Shown: positions 45,740-60,700, counted from the first letter of the stretch. The stretch: 64,000 bases of DNA from Chrysopilus asiliformis (GCA_964034945.1 OZ035960.1:115051824-115115823), one strand, 5' to 3'. Made by a program: numbers and translations. The notes: generated by a model not told the origin, from the letters alone.

Positions 45740-48700
45740 CTAATTCCAAAAATCGTATTTTTATTATGCAACTCAGTTATTTTCAAATGATTAAAATACA
45801 GTGAAACCTTCCATAAATGGACAAAAACCTTAAGACCGTTGATGTCCGTTTATATAAGCATTTACTGTAGTCAAAAATCGAATAATTACCCGTTTTTTGT
45901 TACTGTTGGAGGGCGGTGGCTCCCAACCATCGATTTGCAAATAATCTTCTAGAGTAGTTGCACTTTTACTCAATGGCTTACTCGTACCATCCAAACGTGC
46001 TAAAATATAATATTTTCTTATTAAAACGTACTTCACTGTGAATTTTACAATAGTACAAACCTAATTTTTCATCTCTTGGATCTGTATCCCATTTACTTTT
46101 CAAGAAATTACACTGGAAATAAAAAAAAATTAACCATCAATTTCGGGAAACAAGGAATCGAAAAATGAAAAACTATTTATATAAAATAAATTCAAGACGA
46201 TTACTGACCTCGGAAAGATCTTCAGTAGCTTGAGTTTGTTCAGTAAAATCTTCGTTTCCATTACTATCCACGTCCTAAAGAACAAAAAAAACGGAATTTT
46301 TTAGCAAACTAATGAAAAAGACACCAACACAGTGAAACCGGCAAATTCTAAATGTTTGAATGTACAATCAAAAAAATCAACAGCGCAACGCAAGCAAAAA
46401 TTGCTCACTTATGTTTTTTAAAGTTTTATAAAAATAATTATATTATATTTGTGTAAAAATGTCTTTCAAGATATGATTTTTTAAATAGCTGAGATATTTA
46501 ATAATTAAAGTAAATAAAATAATTGTATTACTTTGAAGAAAAGTTGTCAATGGACTTTTTCTTGTTTTAAAAATTTGTATACGATTCTGTTAATTTAGCA
46601 GGAAACTGCGGGATCACTAAGGAGGAGCGTAAAGACTTTTGGGGACACCAACAATGGGTCTCATAGAATAGATTTTTAATTTGTCGGTCTCCTGAAAATT
46701 TCTTAAGTGTTGTCACGTAGAAAAAGATTCAGAATTATTGGAAACGAACATTTTTATTTTGTTCAATATGTGTATAATTTCATGGTTTCGCCAGGTACAA
46801 ATCCATTAGGTATGAGCAGCCAAATCCTAATAGCTGTGGGGATTTTTGTTGGTCTATGGCCTTTTGCTTCACCCTAATGAAGAAAATCGGTCGTATGCCA
46901 TTACTTATCTTATCAAAAATTCTCGTGTAAACGTCAATCGCATGAAAACCGGGTAAATCGCAACTGAAATCGTATGCGAAAACCTGGGCACCAATCATGT
47001 ATTCCGATGCGTCTCTGGCTTTCGACTTCGACGCAGCTTTTAACTCTTGACTTTGCCATATCAGCATCTTCAAATTTTCTGGAGTGACAGTCAGAATCAC
47101 GGTTCGATTCATAGTGACGATTCCGCGAAATTTCAAACTGCAGATATGGCGAAGTCAAGAGTTAAAAGCTGCGTCGAAGTCGAAAGACAGAGACGTGTCG
47201 GAATACATGATTGGTACCCAGATTCAATCTGAACTGCGACTTGAACTGCAACTATTTTCGAAATTTGGGCTATGACTGTGGCAGATGTCGGCAAGAATTT
47301 TGACCAAGGCCAAAATAACTGTCGCTCGCCAAGCATTGATCCGCCAGCACTCGCCAAAAGTGTGGACGTAGCATTAGATTTTGACAGTTTGTAAAAGAGG
47401 ACCTTAAAAAATTTTGTTTTTAAATAATTTGTTTTTTTTTCTAAAAATCGGTGAAAGGTTCTTTAAACATTATTTTCCACACCATAGCCGCAAAATTTAA
47501 AAAAAAAACACCAGTTGTCTCCTGTCTCCTAGTGCCAAAACTAAAAATTTTTGGGATATGTCTGAATAGAATACAGTTTCCTATTGCATGTTTTTCTCAT
47601 TTGAGATGTTTAAAAATATCACCATGTCGGTATTAAGACTTTTCTTGAAATAATGAAGAATTCTCAAAAACCAAAACAAAATTAAAATAAAACAATCCAA
47701 ATAAAACCTTTGTATTTTTACAGTTTTCAAGAAACGTCAAATAAAACTCTCAAAAGCCTACTACCAAAGATTAGGTAAATGTAGATAAGAAACGTAAAAC
47801 AAATTTTTGATGATTCTCAGTTTTCTCAAATGGTTCAAGTTGAAATTTCAACTTTCAGATGCTTACTTACTAGTAATTCACATCTCTTACGAATAACCAA
47901 GATTTCGTGTGTAATTGCAAAAAAAAACTTACCGTATTGGAAACCTCTTCCATTTCAACTTCGGAGATAGCGGCCGCCTGCAACAATGAAGTGATATCTA
48001 TTTTAAGAGATTCCATTGGAGTTTCTATCCAAGATTTGAAAATCCTTTTGATATCATCTTCTGATCTTTCATGGATATTCTGATTCATGCATGTTTCTAG
48101 ATCGCAATTCATGTCAATTGTGTATGGCTGCAAAATGGAATATTTTTTAATTTCTTTGAGATAAAATGCAGAAATGCGGATTCAAACTCACCGTAAATTG
48201 AGACGCTTTAGCCAAATTAATAAATTCATTATAATATTTGAGTGTATCGTTAATACAATCAACAATTATAAAATTAAAAAGGTTATCAGTGATAGTCTTT
48301 TTAAATGATTTAACTAAACATTGCATGTATGTTTCCTCCATTGCCTTCTCGTATTCGTATATCATTTCTTTTGTTTTTATCTAAATGGAAAATAAAAGAG
48401 AAAAGCATTATGCATGTGTTCTAAGCAAAATATTTTAAAAACAGAGTCGCCAAAACTCATTTGTTTGATCAATTAAGAAAGAACAAATTAGATTCAAGAT
48501 AGATTCTTTTATATATTTCTACTCAATTTGTATGTTTTTTTATTGACAAACAAATTATTATAAGTTCTCATCACTTTTACGATAAAATACATAAAATTGA
48601 TGCTTTAAACTGAACAAAAGCATCATCAAATTAAATACTCACCAGAATATGAGATTTTTGAGAAAATAATTCCAATGTCTCTCAGTGTAATCGCGCATCT

Positions 48701-51700
48701 GTTTGTTTGTACCAGACGCTCATACCTTCTAAGCAAACCAGAGAAAGTGAATTAAACAATAGGTAACGAAAATAACGCAATCCAAGACGGTAGCAAGACA
48801 TAAATGTTTTTCTCACTAACAGAATTTAAAGAAAAATTAATATGATCGTCCCATTTCAAGACCGAACATACAGGAGCCTGCCGAAAATGGTTCGATGGAG
48901 TTGGCTGCCAAAGATGTTGGGAGTAGTTTTTTTTAATACACCAAACTAACTCAGCCTTTACACGCGTCTGTAGAGCTAACACAGTCTCGTGTAAATGCTT
49001 ACTGGCACTGACAAGTCTGTACTGACGGGACATTTTTGTAATCAGTACAGACATGCCAGTAATTTGACATTTGAGACTTCTAAGATGGCGGAAAATGAAG
49101 AATTTGAGGTAAATCTATTAAATTATTATGAATTCACTGTTTTTAATTCTTTTTTTTTACTTTTAGAAGTCTCAGAATGGCGAAAGAAGACTAACTAGGA
49201 ACGAGATAATTAAAATAATGAAGCATAAGAGCAAAATTCATGCCTCTGGAATACGAGAGACTGTAGCTGTGTTACAAACGAAGTCATTTTGAAAATGAAC
49301 TGACCGCCAGTTCGCTAAATGTCTTCTAATTCATTGTTAGTAATTTGACATTTGAAGTCTGTGCTACTGACAGACTTTACAATCGCGTGTAAAGGCCGGG
49401 TAAAGGTATATGTCCAAAAATGTCTAATCTATTAAGCCAAACCAGTTTTGGCACCCTGGCGCAAAACTAACAGAGCTGGCTTCAGTTTATTTTTTTCAGT
49501 ATTGAGCTCTTTCATTGTTTAAAAGGAAAATCTCAGTAGAAAAATGTATGACCAACAAAAAGAGCACTATTAGACTAGCCGCTCACAAAAAATTACTGAA
49601 TATGTTGAATTTTCCCAGACAAAAGTCCATTTTTTATAGATAAAAGACCTCTGGACCAAAATTTAAAAAAAAAATCAGATAAAAACCTCAAAATAAATTA
49701 TACTTCTAACCGAAAACTTCACGTCAAATATCCACCTATTTTTCGGATAAATGTCCATTTTAGTTTGAGAGTTTTTTCCAGACAAAAGTCCACTTTCCCC
49801 AGATAAATGTCCATTTTTTCGGACAAATGACCTCCGTATCAAAATTGCGTAGCGCCTGTGAACATGTCTACAAAATTTCATAGCTGACAAACATTCTTCC
49901 TCGGAGTACCGGCATTTTTCCAGTAAAATCATAGGTTTTTATTTTGAATATTTGCTCGGTATTTGATACATGTTGGGCGGCCACCCCGGCAGTCTAAAGG
50001 TTAACCCAATTTATCTCAATGATGCCAAAAAAAAATGTTTACACATTTCTTAGTGCTTAAACTTAACATACAAAAATAACGAAAACAAAAACAAAAGGTG
50101 AAACTTGGAATGTACGGCCATTGTAATTTTTGTGGGTGATTTTTTGGGGAAAAAAACTTCGGTTGGGTATACGGAGAACTGCAAGGCTAAGCCGGATTCA
50201 ACTTAGAATATAAAAAAGAGAAAAAACGCTTCAATAGTTACTACAATCAGCAACTAAAAGGTATTTTTTGAGAGAATTTTTGATGATTTGGCGACTCTGT
50301 ACAAAAATGTTGAAAACTTCATTTTCACTTTACCTTTCTTCCAGTATTTGGACACTTCTCCTCCTTATCGAGTTCCGTCATAAAATAATCATCGATGCTT
50401 AACAAACGTGGTGCTGAACCACCCATTTCAGTTTCTTTATCTTTAATTAACTTAGCCACAAATGTTTTACCACTACCTGGCGGTCCACGTAATACGATCA
50501 CAAGTTTTTTTGGACGTATAGACCGGCCAGGATTCAACAAAATATCATCAATTCTGATTGTATTTTTATTTTGTTTTTCCGGACACAGTAACTTGGGCAA
50601 GAAACTCATTTTGTTTGAAATTTTCGGTGCCTCTTGAATGGGAAATACATTCTTTGTACTACAACTATGGGCAGTATTACGCTCGGGAATAGCATTATCA
50701 GGGACTCCACTATTCAGATTGGTTTCAGCAAAATCACTAAATTTGTGCATATGAAAAAAAGAAAGAGAAATAATATACAACAATTTGATATTCTTTTAAT
50801 TATAATCAATCATTTCAATAGTCATTTATTTAGGGTAGCTTTTAATGTTTTAGATAAAATTTATTCCAAGAAATTCACTTCTATTAATTAATTTTATAGG
50901 TGTACATCTATAAAGATTTTACTTGACACTCACTTCTAGGCTAATTCTTTTAAAAGTTTAAAACAAAATGATAATATGTGATTTTTTTTTGTACCTTAAT
51001 ACAAAATTCAATTGAAAAATTACATTTTCTCAAACAATCAAATATGTTTTCTGTTTGAAAAAAATCGTGTTTTTTTTTTTAAATCGAAACATAACTTCCA
51101 AGGCATTCAACTCAATGGTAAAAAAAAAACGGTATTGTAAAAAGAAGAAAAGCAAAATGAAACTTACTCTTCATCGGATATTTCTTCGAAGCATTTAATT
51201 TCATCATCACGACTTACTTCGTTCGGGAATGGAGAAAAATTGAATAGTGGTATTAGGGGTGGTCGTTTGAATGATTTGATTTTTTTAATAACGGTACCAT
51301 CGGGACGTTTACGAACGCCTCGTTTGGTCGGTAGACCAGTTCTAAGTCGTGATGACGGATTAAGCAACAACCAAGATTCAGATGGATAACTTGGATTAGA
51401 TTCGGACATAACATCGTCCGGGTTTCTCTTCTGCTCCTGGAATAAAATATTTATATCTTGCCAAAGGAATTCATGTTACGATTTACTTGTCGATTACGAC
51501 GATTCCGATTACGATTTCTACGATTGCGGTTACCGCCATCGTCGTTACCACCGCCGTCGCGGTCATTGTTACCACCGAAGCCGCGGTCATTGTTACCACC
51601 GAAGCCGCGGTCATTGTTACCACCGAAGCCGCGGTCATTGTTTCCACCGAAACCGCGGAAACCACCGTCATTCTGGTTGCCAAAATCAGTCAAAGGTCCT

Positions 51701-54700
51701 CCTCCTGAGTTCGGTTGGTTGTTCTGAAAATTACCACCCATTCCGGGACGGCCAGCTCCAGCACCTCCTGCGGGACCTCCTGCGGGTCCAAAATTTGAAC
51801 CGTCTCCCGTTTGTCCACCTGCTCCAGATTTGACAGCTGTTGGTACTCCACTCGAATTATGTCCATAGTCGATTGTCTTCATGGGGAAGAAATCATCTGC
51901 CTTGGCAAATGGATTACTCGGCCTGTGGCCATAATCGACCACTGTAGTCGGTTGAATGTCATCCTCGACACTGCTTGCCACCGGCTTACCTCCCATCGAC
52001 TTATTCTGATAGTCGATGACCTGAGCGGGTCGAAAATACTCGTCACCCGCTGCGGATGCGTTTCCGGGTGTGTCACCCTGCTGGGATCCCCCCTTCACAG
52101 GAGTGGGAGTCGGTGAACCGATCGACTTGTCCAAACTAGTTTGACTTCCCATTCGGAACGGATTGCGAGCGCTCATCGGAGATTTCATACCGTCAGTTGA
52201 CTGCTGATCCTTGTCCTTCGCACCGTCATTAGTCTTCTGTTGTGATCTACTGCGTGATCGGTCATTGCGATCGCCACCATCGTCACCCTGGCGTGAAGTT
52301 GATCGTGAGCGGTCAGAACTTTCAGGAAACGCATTACGACGATTACGATTGCCCACACCACCACCACCGCCGCCGCCGCCAGCCTCCTCACGATCCTTAC
52401 TTTGGTCACGATCACTTTGTCGACTTTTATCATCGGCAGAATCCGCTCGTCCGGCAGAACTGTTTTTTAGCACAATTTTTTGGTTGTGATGAAAAATAAA
52501 TTAGTTAGAAATGTTGTACTTAAATGAAAAAATATAAAAATCCTTTAAGGATCGTTTCCAGGACTGTCTACTGGCCGGTAAGTAGATGAACATCCAGTAG
52601 GCCAAAAATTCCTTTATTCAGCATAAAGTGGCAGCTGTAAATTTTTTATTATTATTTAAGAGCAAACGCCAAACTCACACACAGTTGCCGAGCTGAATGT
52701 TTGCACTAGTTGATGGGAGGGTGTTTGCTCTCACTGTCTGAGCAACTAAACCGACTTCCAGCGACAAGTAAACGCACACATAACAGTGACGAATACTATG
52801 AGGTAAATCGCGTGTACCGAAGAGCTACTTGCCAGCCAGAAGATAGTCGTGGAAACAAGCCTTTACGATTAACTCAGCGGACTACTCAGCACAAAAAGAA
52901 AAGCAAACAATTATTAAAAAATATGTTTTAAAAAATTCTTTAAAAAAAAAATACATATTTGTCGAAAAAAAACACTTACGTGCTGCTACAGCTGCAAAAA
53001 ATCTGCTGTTATAAGGTTAAATTTTTATTTTATTGCAATTTATTTTCATAAAAAAACAATTTATATATTTTTTTCAGAAAAAAAAAAATTGGATACATTT
53101 CTTTATATCCAGTTTTAAAATAAATTTCGATAATTTCATTTATTGATATCCATTTTGATCTGTAAACCACAAATATTAAACGGTATAAAACTGATGTATT
53201 GTTTTTTATTTTTCTCAATTTCAGTGTTTTCAGTATTTTGGAGCAGCAACATTAAATTGAAAATGGCGCTCAGTTTTTAGGATTTCAAAGATGTCAGGGA
53301 AGATTATGAGGAGTCTCAAGGGCTCAAGGGGAGTTTTGACAGAAAATAATTATGGGCGGCAGATTGAAAGGGCAATTGAGGCTCAACAATTGTAAAATAG
53401 TTGTTTCCTAGTCCTAGTGATTTCAAGTCATACAAAATTTGTTTAAGGCATAGAGTACGCTTAAGTAAATGGCAATTAAAAAAAATAATGGAGATCTTAT
53501 TGAAGATAAAGGTGAGATTTAATAAGTGACACAAATACCGGAACTGAAACTACTTGAGTTTCCTAAATTTTAGTTGAGATGGAAGAAAACTCTCGTTGAT
53601 TTTGACATACTGAGACCATACTGACGAAACTTCAACATTTGGGGAGGGGCCTTTTAAAGAGTACAAAAATTCGAAGACCTTTTTTAGGAAACCATATTTC
53701 GTTGACCGCTGAAATCTCCAGAATCAACAGAAATTACGACGCTAAACCACTTTTTTTCACATGACCAGGCCAGCGAAAACAATCAAATTAAAATTCGTAT
53801 GTTTAGTGATAATTGCCGCTTGGTGTTAACGACATCATCGGTCTAGGCCTTTGCTGTTGATGGGTTGCAACGTAAAAACTTTACAAATGTTGTAATTCAT
53901 CCATGGTTCGTAATCCATGTAAAACTGTAGGTGCGAAGCAGGGAAGAAATTGTTATGAAACTTCAGGCCAGGCTCTCCGAAAGCTGTAGCGCCGAGGATG
54001 ATGATTTTTAGGCAACAAAGAATTGATTCTTTATTATTTTCAATCTGTGGCCTATTTCACCAACTTTTTTTAACAAAACTTGTAAATTATGGGCTTTTTT
54101 TTTGCTTTAGTACAAATTTGTAATTGTAATTTGTAGTTTGGTGAAATAGGTTACTGTTTTCAGCGGCAGCAGCGATTCTACGATAACAAATGTGAGCCCA
54201 AGATTTCTGTATATTAGATCACTTATAGTCAATTTTTATCACAATGCGGGCTCTGTATACTACAAGTGTCTGAGAAAGAAAATCAGGCGATACGAACGCG
54301 CCCTTAGTGGTAAAGGTGGGCTAAGAGCTTTGATTTCGCCTCCAACCTTTGGCACGCTTTCAGTTCAACTTCATTCAACCAGCTTTAACGACATGAGTTG
54401 AAATAGCTAAGCTACTATTTGGTGAGGTAGACAGCATTTCTTGTTAATAGGTTGTATAGTTGTAGAGCAGAACGCGACGAGAATTAGGGAGCAAAACTGG
54501 AGGACATCGCACAGCGAAAGACATTACGGCAGGCCAAAACTGGAAATCAATTGTAGCGTCGAAGAAGAAGTTATAAACCCTTAGTCTGGGCGTACACGGA
54601 GCAACTTTCGGTCATCAGCATGCCGCAACTTCACCAAATTGTAGGAAAGAAACGAGTGCGGCAAGAGGGGAAAAGTTGCCACTCGAAAAGTGTTCTTCTC

Positions 54701-57700
54701 GTCTTCTTTTACGCACACAAACGAAGGCATTTTGAGGACCAAAAGTTGCCGCGACGAGAAGCGTGTGCGTTGGCACTTAAAACGTTTCAAACTCATTTAT
54801 GATTTGGATTCCATGCAAAACTATTGATGCATAGGCAAATAGACCTCATTTGAGATAGGCTATCCCACTGTTATAAAGAAGATATTTCTTAAAAGGTATT
54901 TGGTGTTATAAAGACTGTAATTTGGCATAAAACATCCTTCGTCGCATTTTTATGACTATAAACTCTAGTAGATATGATATTAAAAAATCATGGAACTTCT
55001 GCTTCAAGTACCAGATTCAAAAACCGCTGGTTCTTCAAAAAAAAAGTTTTTTTTTCTTCACACTGGCCAAAAAAAATTTAAAACACGTTGACTGGCATGT
55101 AAGACGGACGTGGTCTCACATTAAATTGCACTCCTCAGGCCGTGTGTGACACATGTGGTCTCACAGCACTTCAGTTTTTAGTATAAGCTGCGTGATGAAG
55201 CATTTGAAGCACAAAACTGTATAAAACTTATGGAAAAAATATCTGATGTGAACAGCACATGACGTTCTTATACAACATGTACGTTTTCGCACAATGTACA
55301 CTATAACCTGACGAATAAAATATTAGTTTACATAAAAATATGAATTTTTTTTTACATAATAGGAAATATCTCCATAACGGTAAAAGATATCGATTTACGG
55401 TAAAAGGCAGAGAATTTTAGCATCTTTAATTTTTGTTTTGACAATTTTTTCGAAAAAGCGTTAATTTACAAGCAATTCGCAAATATCTATATTCTATATA
55501 AAATCTTTATTTTAATGATATTTCGATAACGGTAAAAGATAGCGAATAACGGTAAAAGACAAATTTGTGGCAAACATTATTCTATTCAATTCAGCTCATA
55601 TATTGAACCACCAAAAGCCCGTTTTTTCCGAGATAATTGCAAAAAAATGTTTTTTTTTAAATAACGGTAAATCTCAATAACGGTTTGAGATACGCAATTA
55701 TAGTAAAAGACAAAAATGAAGGAAATTTTATTGTTTCCAGCATAAGACTACTCAGACATAGGACTACTGAGAAACGCCTAGTAACAAAAAACGAAATTGC
55801 AATTTTTTAAAAGCCTCCATTTTGGTTACTTCCGGTTTACGGAGTTCCACCAAAAGTTCACAGGATCGTATCATTCCTGGACCAAACATGCCTGTAAAAT
55901 TTTATGGCTCCAGGCCTAGTAGTTTTTGAGAAATTTTGTATACAGACTGACAGACTGACAGACAGGCAGACAGAGACAGACAGAGACAGACAGAGACAGA
56001 CAGAGACAGACAGAGACAGACAGAGACAGACAGAGACAGACAGAGACAGACAGAGACAGACAAAAGGCAAGACAAAAGGCAAGACAAAAAGACAGACAGA
56101 CAAAAAGACAGACAGACAAAAAGACAGACAGACAAAAAGACAGACAGACAAAAATACAGACAGACAGACAGAAAGACAGAGACATACAACAGACAGACAG
56201 ACAGACACATTTTTGTAATAATGCTCCAATCGATTTAAGCAATTTGATTTGATGTATTTAATAGAATTCTCAATACAAGACGGAGAAAAGTTGGAAAACT
56301 CACATTTAACTCAAGTACATTCAATGTAGGAGCACGAAATCCAAAAGTTTACTTCAAAATTCTCAGATTTACAAGTCGATTATCTTAGACGCGTCACTTT
56401 TCGTGATTCGAAATTGCCTGTTGTTGTTGGTACAAAACAACAAATACAATAGGCAAAATTCGAGTCACGAAAAGTGACGCGTCTAAGATAATCTGTTGAT
56501 TTTGAAACTTAATTACTTCCCATTTCACATGTAGATATAATACAAGGATTTAGACATTTTTGCTATGGAGTCGTTTATAGTGAATTCAGATACAGATTAT
56601 TTTTTTTTTATTATTTCCCATATTAGCACTAGTAAAAGTCTATTTGATTGTATTACAATTTATATCTAAACACCAACACTTGGAATTAAAAATATAAACA
56701 GTCATTAATAAAATCGATTAAATCACAGATGTACGAAATAAGTATTAGAACTTTCATTCATTCATTGAGTAACAAAGCTAGATTTAAACAAAAAATAATT
56801 TCGAATAAAAACTGATGAAAATACTCCACCACAAGCCATTCGAATTTTAAAAAAATATTTTAGGGACATTTTCACAATGATTTTTTTATGTAACTAATAG
56901 TATTTTGTACATATTTCAAAAGATTTTTTTTTTTGTTGAGGAAAAATTGTTGTAGATTATAATTATGGATTAAAGTTGTTCATGAAGCTGTTCATACACT
57001 CTTAGATAAAAGTCACCTAAGGACGCATCAGGAAAAATCGCCTAATGCACAACCAGTAAAGCGGTTATATCACAAATAGTGATGTAACTTTTGCATCACT
57101 GTAAATGTAAAAAAAATTGATAAAACTACGCAAACATTTTTTTAATCATTTGTTGCCCAATCATCTTAAATTAGACTATCAATGAACCTAATTTGCTACC
57201 ACGGGTTCTACTTTTAACAGATAGCAAGACCTTACAAATGTCACGATCGAAATTGATAATTTTTTAATGATATTAAACTCTAGGTGCGGTTAATTGACAA
57301 AAAATGCATTTATACAAAGATTGTGCTAGACGTTAACAATCTAACGATGAAAACACCACTAAAATTTGCTGAAAGCCTTCTAATTTGGACAAGAGTGAAA
57401 GATCTGCATTTAAAATTTTGGACAAGAGTGAAAGATCTGCATTTTGTATTTGACATTGAAGAGAAGCCCATTGAAGTGCTACTGCTGAGCCGAGTTGTTT
57501 GTCACAAAGGAACATAGCTCTATTCAATTTCGATTAAGTGTCAGTGTAGCTAAATTGTAAAGCACTTAGCTTGTAAACCCGAACATCTTGAATTTGGCTG
57601 CGTTCATAATATTGCAGAAATCTAATGCAGTACTTGGAGAAAGTCAGCTGCGCGCAAAAAGCCATTTATCGACTACTTTGGTTGCTGCAGTACTGAGAGT

Positions 57701-60700
57701 TTCACAGCTTAAACTTTCTATGAACAGTTTTCGTTTTTAATAGGTGCTGTGCAGTTCTAACCTATCGTTCTATGATTATTATCGTGTATCGAAAGCCAAA
57801 ACTAAATATTTAAAAGTAAGAGAAGCCCAGGGCACCAATCATGTATTCCGACGCGTCTCTGTCTTTCAACTTCGACGCAGCTTTTAACTCTTGACTTCGC
57901 CATATCATGAGCTTCAAATTTCCTGGAGTGACAGTCAGAATCACGTTTCGATTCATAGTGACGATTCCGCGAAATTTTAAGCTGCAGATATGGCGAAGTC
58001 AAGAGTTAAAAGCTGCGTCGAAGTCGAAAGACAGAGACGCGTCGGAATACATTATTGGTGCCCAGGTCCTACTGCTGAGCCGAGTTGCTTGTAAATCTCG
58101 ACAACGGTTTGAGATGGAGTTCTTGTGAAAAGTAAAAATATGTAAAATATGGACCACTACGTAGAAACGCTTAGTTTTTGAGTAAATCGCGAAAAACGGA
58201 TTCTCCTGCTTTATCGAAAGAACAATTTTTTCACTGCGCTTTCTCCTCCAGAAATTTTTCGGCATGCTGTTTTTATGAACGTTGTGCACACTGCGCATCG
58301 ATGAATATGAACACGCTGCTTTAGAACTACTTAAATTCTGCAATTATGAACGCAGCCTTTATATTCTCTGTTGTTAATTGGGGCTCCAGCTTACAAAAAA
58401 TCCCTACAAATGTTGTAATTTATCCATGGTTCCCAATCCATGTAAAAATGTAGATACAGGCAGAAATTTGTAGTTTTTTGTATGTGAAGATTTGTGACAA
58501 TGAAAAGATATTTAAAATTTTGGACAAGTTTCGTATCCGTGTTTGGATGTCCAATTGAACACTCTCTGATTCACCGGCTCTTCAATGCTTCTGGGTCTAT
58601 GTATAAGATTTTGGGTAATAAAAAACCATATAGAGATTCAAATGTTTTTACAAGACACGAACATCACTCCAACTGCAATAAATTATTTGCATTGCCTATA
58701 ATTTGGTATAGGTATAAACGGATAAAAAGTTTACTTACCATAAAATATGCAGGAGCTGAGGACAGTGGTGGGCCTCCTCACAGGTCACTGCCTAGTAAAC
58801 TACCACCTACACAACATAGGCATAACCGCCGACAACATTTGCAGACTCTGCCTAGAGGACGTTGAAACTGCATAGCACATACTAGGCGAATGCGCAGCCT
58901 TAGCGCGAACAAGGATGTCCTTAATGGGAAAGGCACAATTACAACCAGAAGACATAAAGAGGACTCCAGTCAAAACCATTCTAAGATTCATTAAGGATCT
59001 AGAAGAGGGGTAGCTAACGTAAAAATGGGGAAGTCACAATAGATCTTAAGGTCGCGGTGACAAGGGAGCGAGAAAGCACCACCCCATACACCTATTAGTT
59101 GCGTTTTTTTAATGTTCTAGATCACAGAACATTAAAAAAACGATCCAGCTTAAGTGGGAAATTTCATCGAGTTCAATCGCAACTAACTTCACGTTGGTTA
59201 CATTAGTAGGCCGTTACTACTATATTTTCTTGATATAATCACGATTTGCTATCTCCCATGATTAAAACTATTTCGCTGTCGAACAGAACCAACAAACCAC
59301 CAACACAAAATCCTCAATTGAGAATAAAATTTCAGATTTATTATGTTGAAGTTAGCAGCATTTCATTACCGTATATTACCGTATAAAATATCCCTTTGTT
59401 CCAAGCGCTGTTCGAGATGAAAAGGTGGTGCATGATTTTGTATGGAAAGCTTGTTCAGAACTGCTTCAGAACATTAAAAAAACGCAACTATTATTATTAT
59501 TATTACCATAAAATATTGGAAATTTAAAATTTAAAATAATTTGGATAATGTACATGGCCTGCATAAGAACTTCTGCATGACTTGATAATCACCACCCGTT
59601 TGCTGCCGATGAACAAAACTGCCGATGAACAAGAGATATTATTTTAAATTTAAATATAATTTGGCCGGATCATCACACTTACATACGGTGAGATCGGCCC
59701 GATCATTTACAAGACAGCAGGTTTGGGGTTTGCAGAGTTAAATACAGGAAATGGGGTAGAAGTATGTCGCTAATGGTTTGTTGAAATTTTCTAGTGCGAT
59801 TTGTTTCATCGTCAAGTAAAGAAGCGCCCAATATTCTATTGGGTTTGCTTCACAAAAAACCAGCATCTAAGACTTTATTACGCCACACCATATAGAAGTT
59901 TACTTAAGTCGTCTTATATCCCGCGACGTAAGGAAAACTACATTCAAACCAAAGCAGAATTTATGTCAATTGTGACGTTAGCGGTTGACAAATGTCACCG
60001 GGCTATATCAAAATTTATATGATTGTTGCTTAGCAATATTTTGAGGTATTTAGAAAAGAGGTGAGAAGGGAGGGTTTGTGGTTTTTAAAAATGTTAACAA
60101 CAAAATTGCTTAGGGGTCCATAAAAAACGTCACACTTTTAGGGAGGGGTTAAGGGGAGGGCGGCTCTACGGTTGTATTATTGCAATACTCTACGAGGGGC
60201 TCTACGGTTGTCTTATATACAAAAATCGAGAAAAGAATGACGAAGAAGGTGAGGGAATGATTCGAAAAGCCAAAGATTAGCGTGACGTATTTCATGAACA
60301 CCCCCTTATTATTAAATTCGGCAATCATGTGGCGAATAAAAGAACAATGCGGTGACAAAGCGTAAACAAGGCATGGTAAAAAAAATATTATTTACACCCT
60401 AACAAGTACAAATTTATTGTGTTGCAGCAATAATTATTACTATTTTTTCTAATAGAATGTTGGGTTATTAAAAATGTTGCTCATTTTATTCTAGATCCAT
60501 AAGTAGATTTCCTAAGCATACCAAAAAAAAGTTAACGATTTTTGAAAGCGTGTATGACGAAAATCAAAATTAATTCAGTTCTGAAAGGGTTAAATTTTCT
60601 AGTCAGCCAGCAATTTTTTTCGGAAAACCCGTTTATTGCATCGGACAACGCAAAAGTGAATACTGAAAACCAATAAACCTGAAATAAAGACTTATTTTCA

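Larger units (their letters stand above)
48381..50333 (-). other. YLPM1 intron D-E (1.95 kb)
   Basis: Holds an inverted-repeat element (48955-49395) and a degenerate tandem region (about 49612-49840). No extra exon recognised. Confidence 0.6.

Noticed and set aside
51458..52499. Plus-strand frames opposite YLPM1 exon B (His/Pro/Arg or Ser/Pro-rich)
   Set aside because: They are shadows of the repetitive coding strand; composition mirrors Gly/Arg/Asn codons of the real exon.
55858..56242. Cys/Leu/Ser/Val-rich frames of about 100-120 codons
   Set aside because: Pure microsatellite translation (CTGTCTGTCT), open on both strands.
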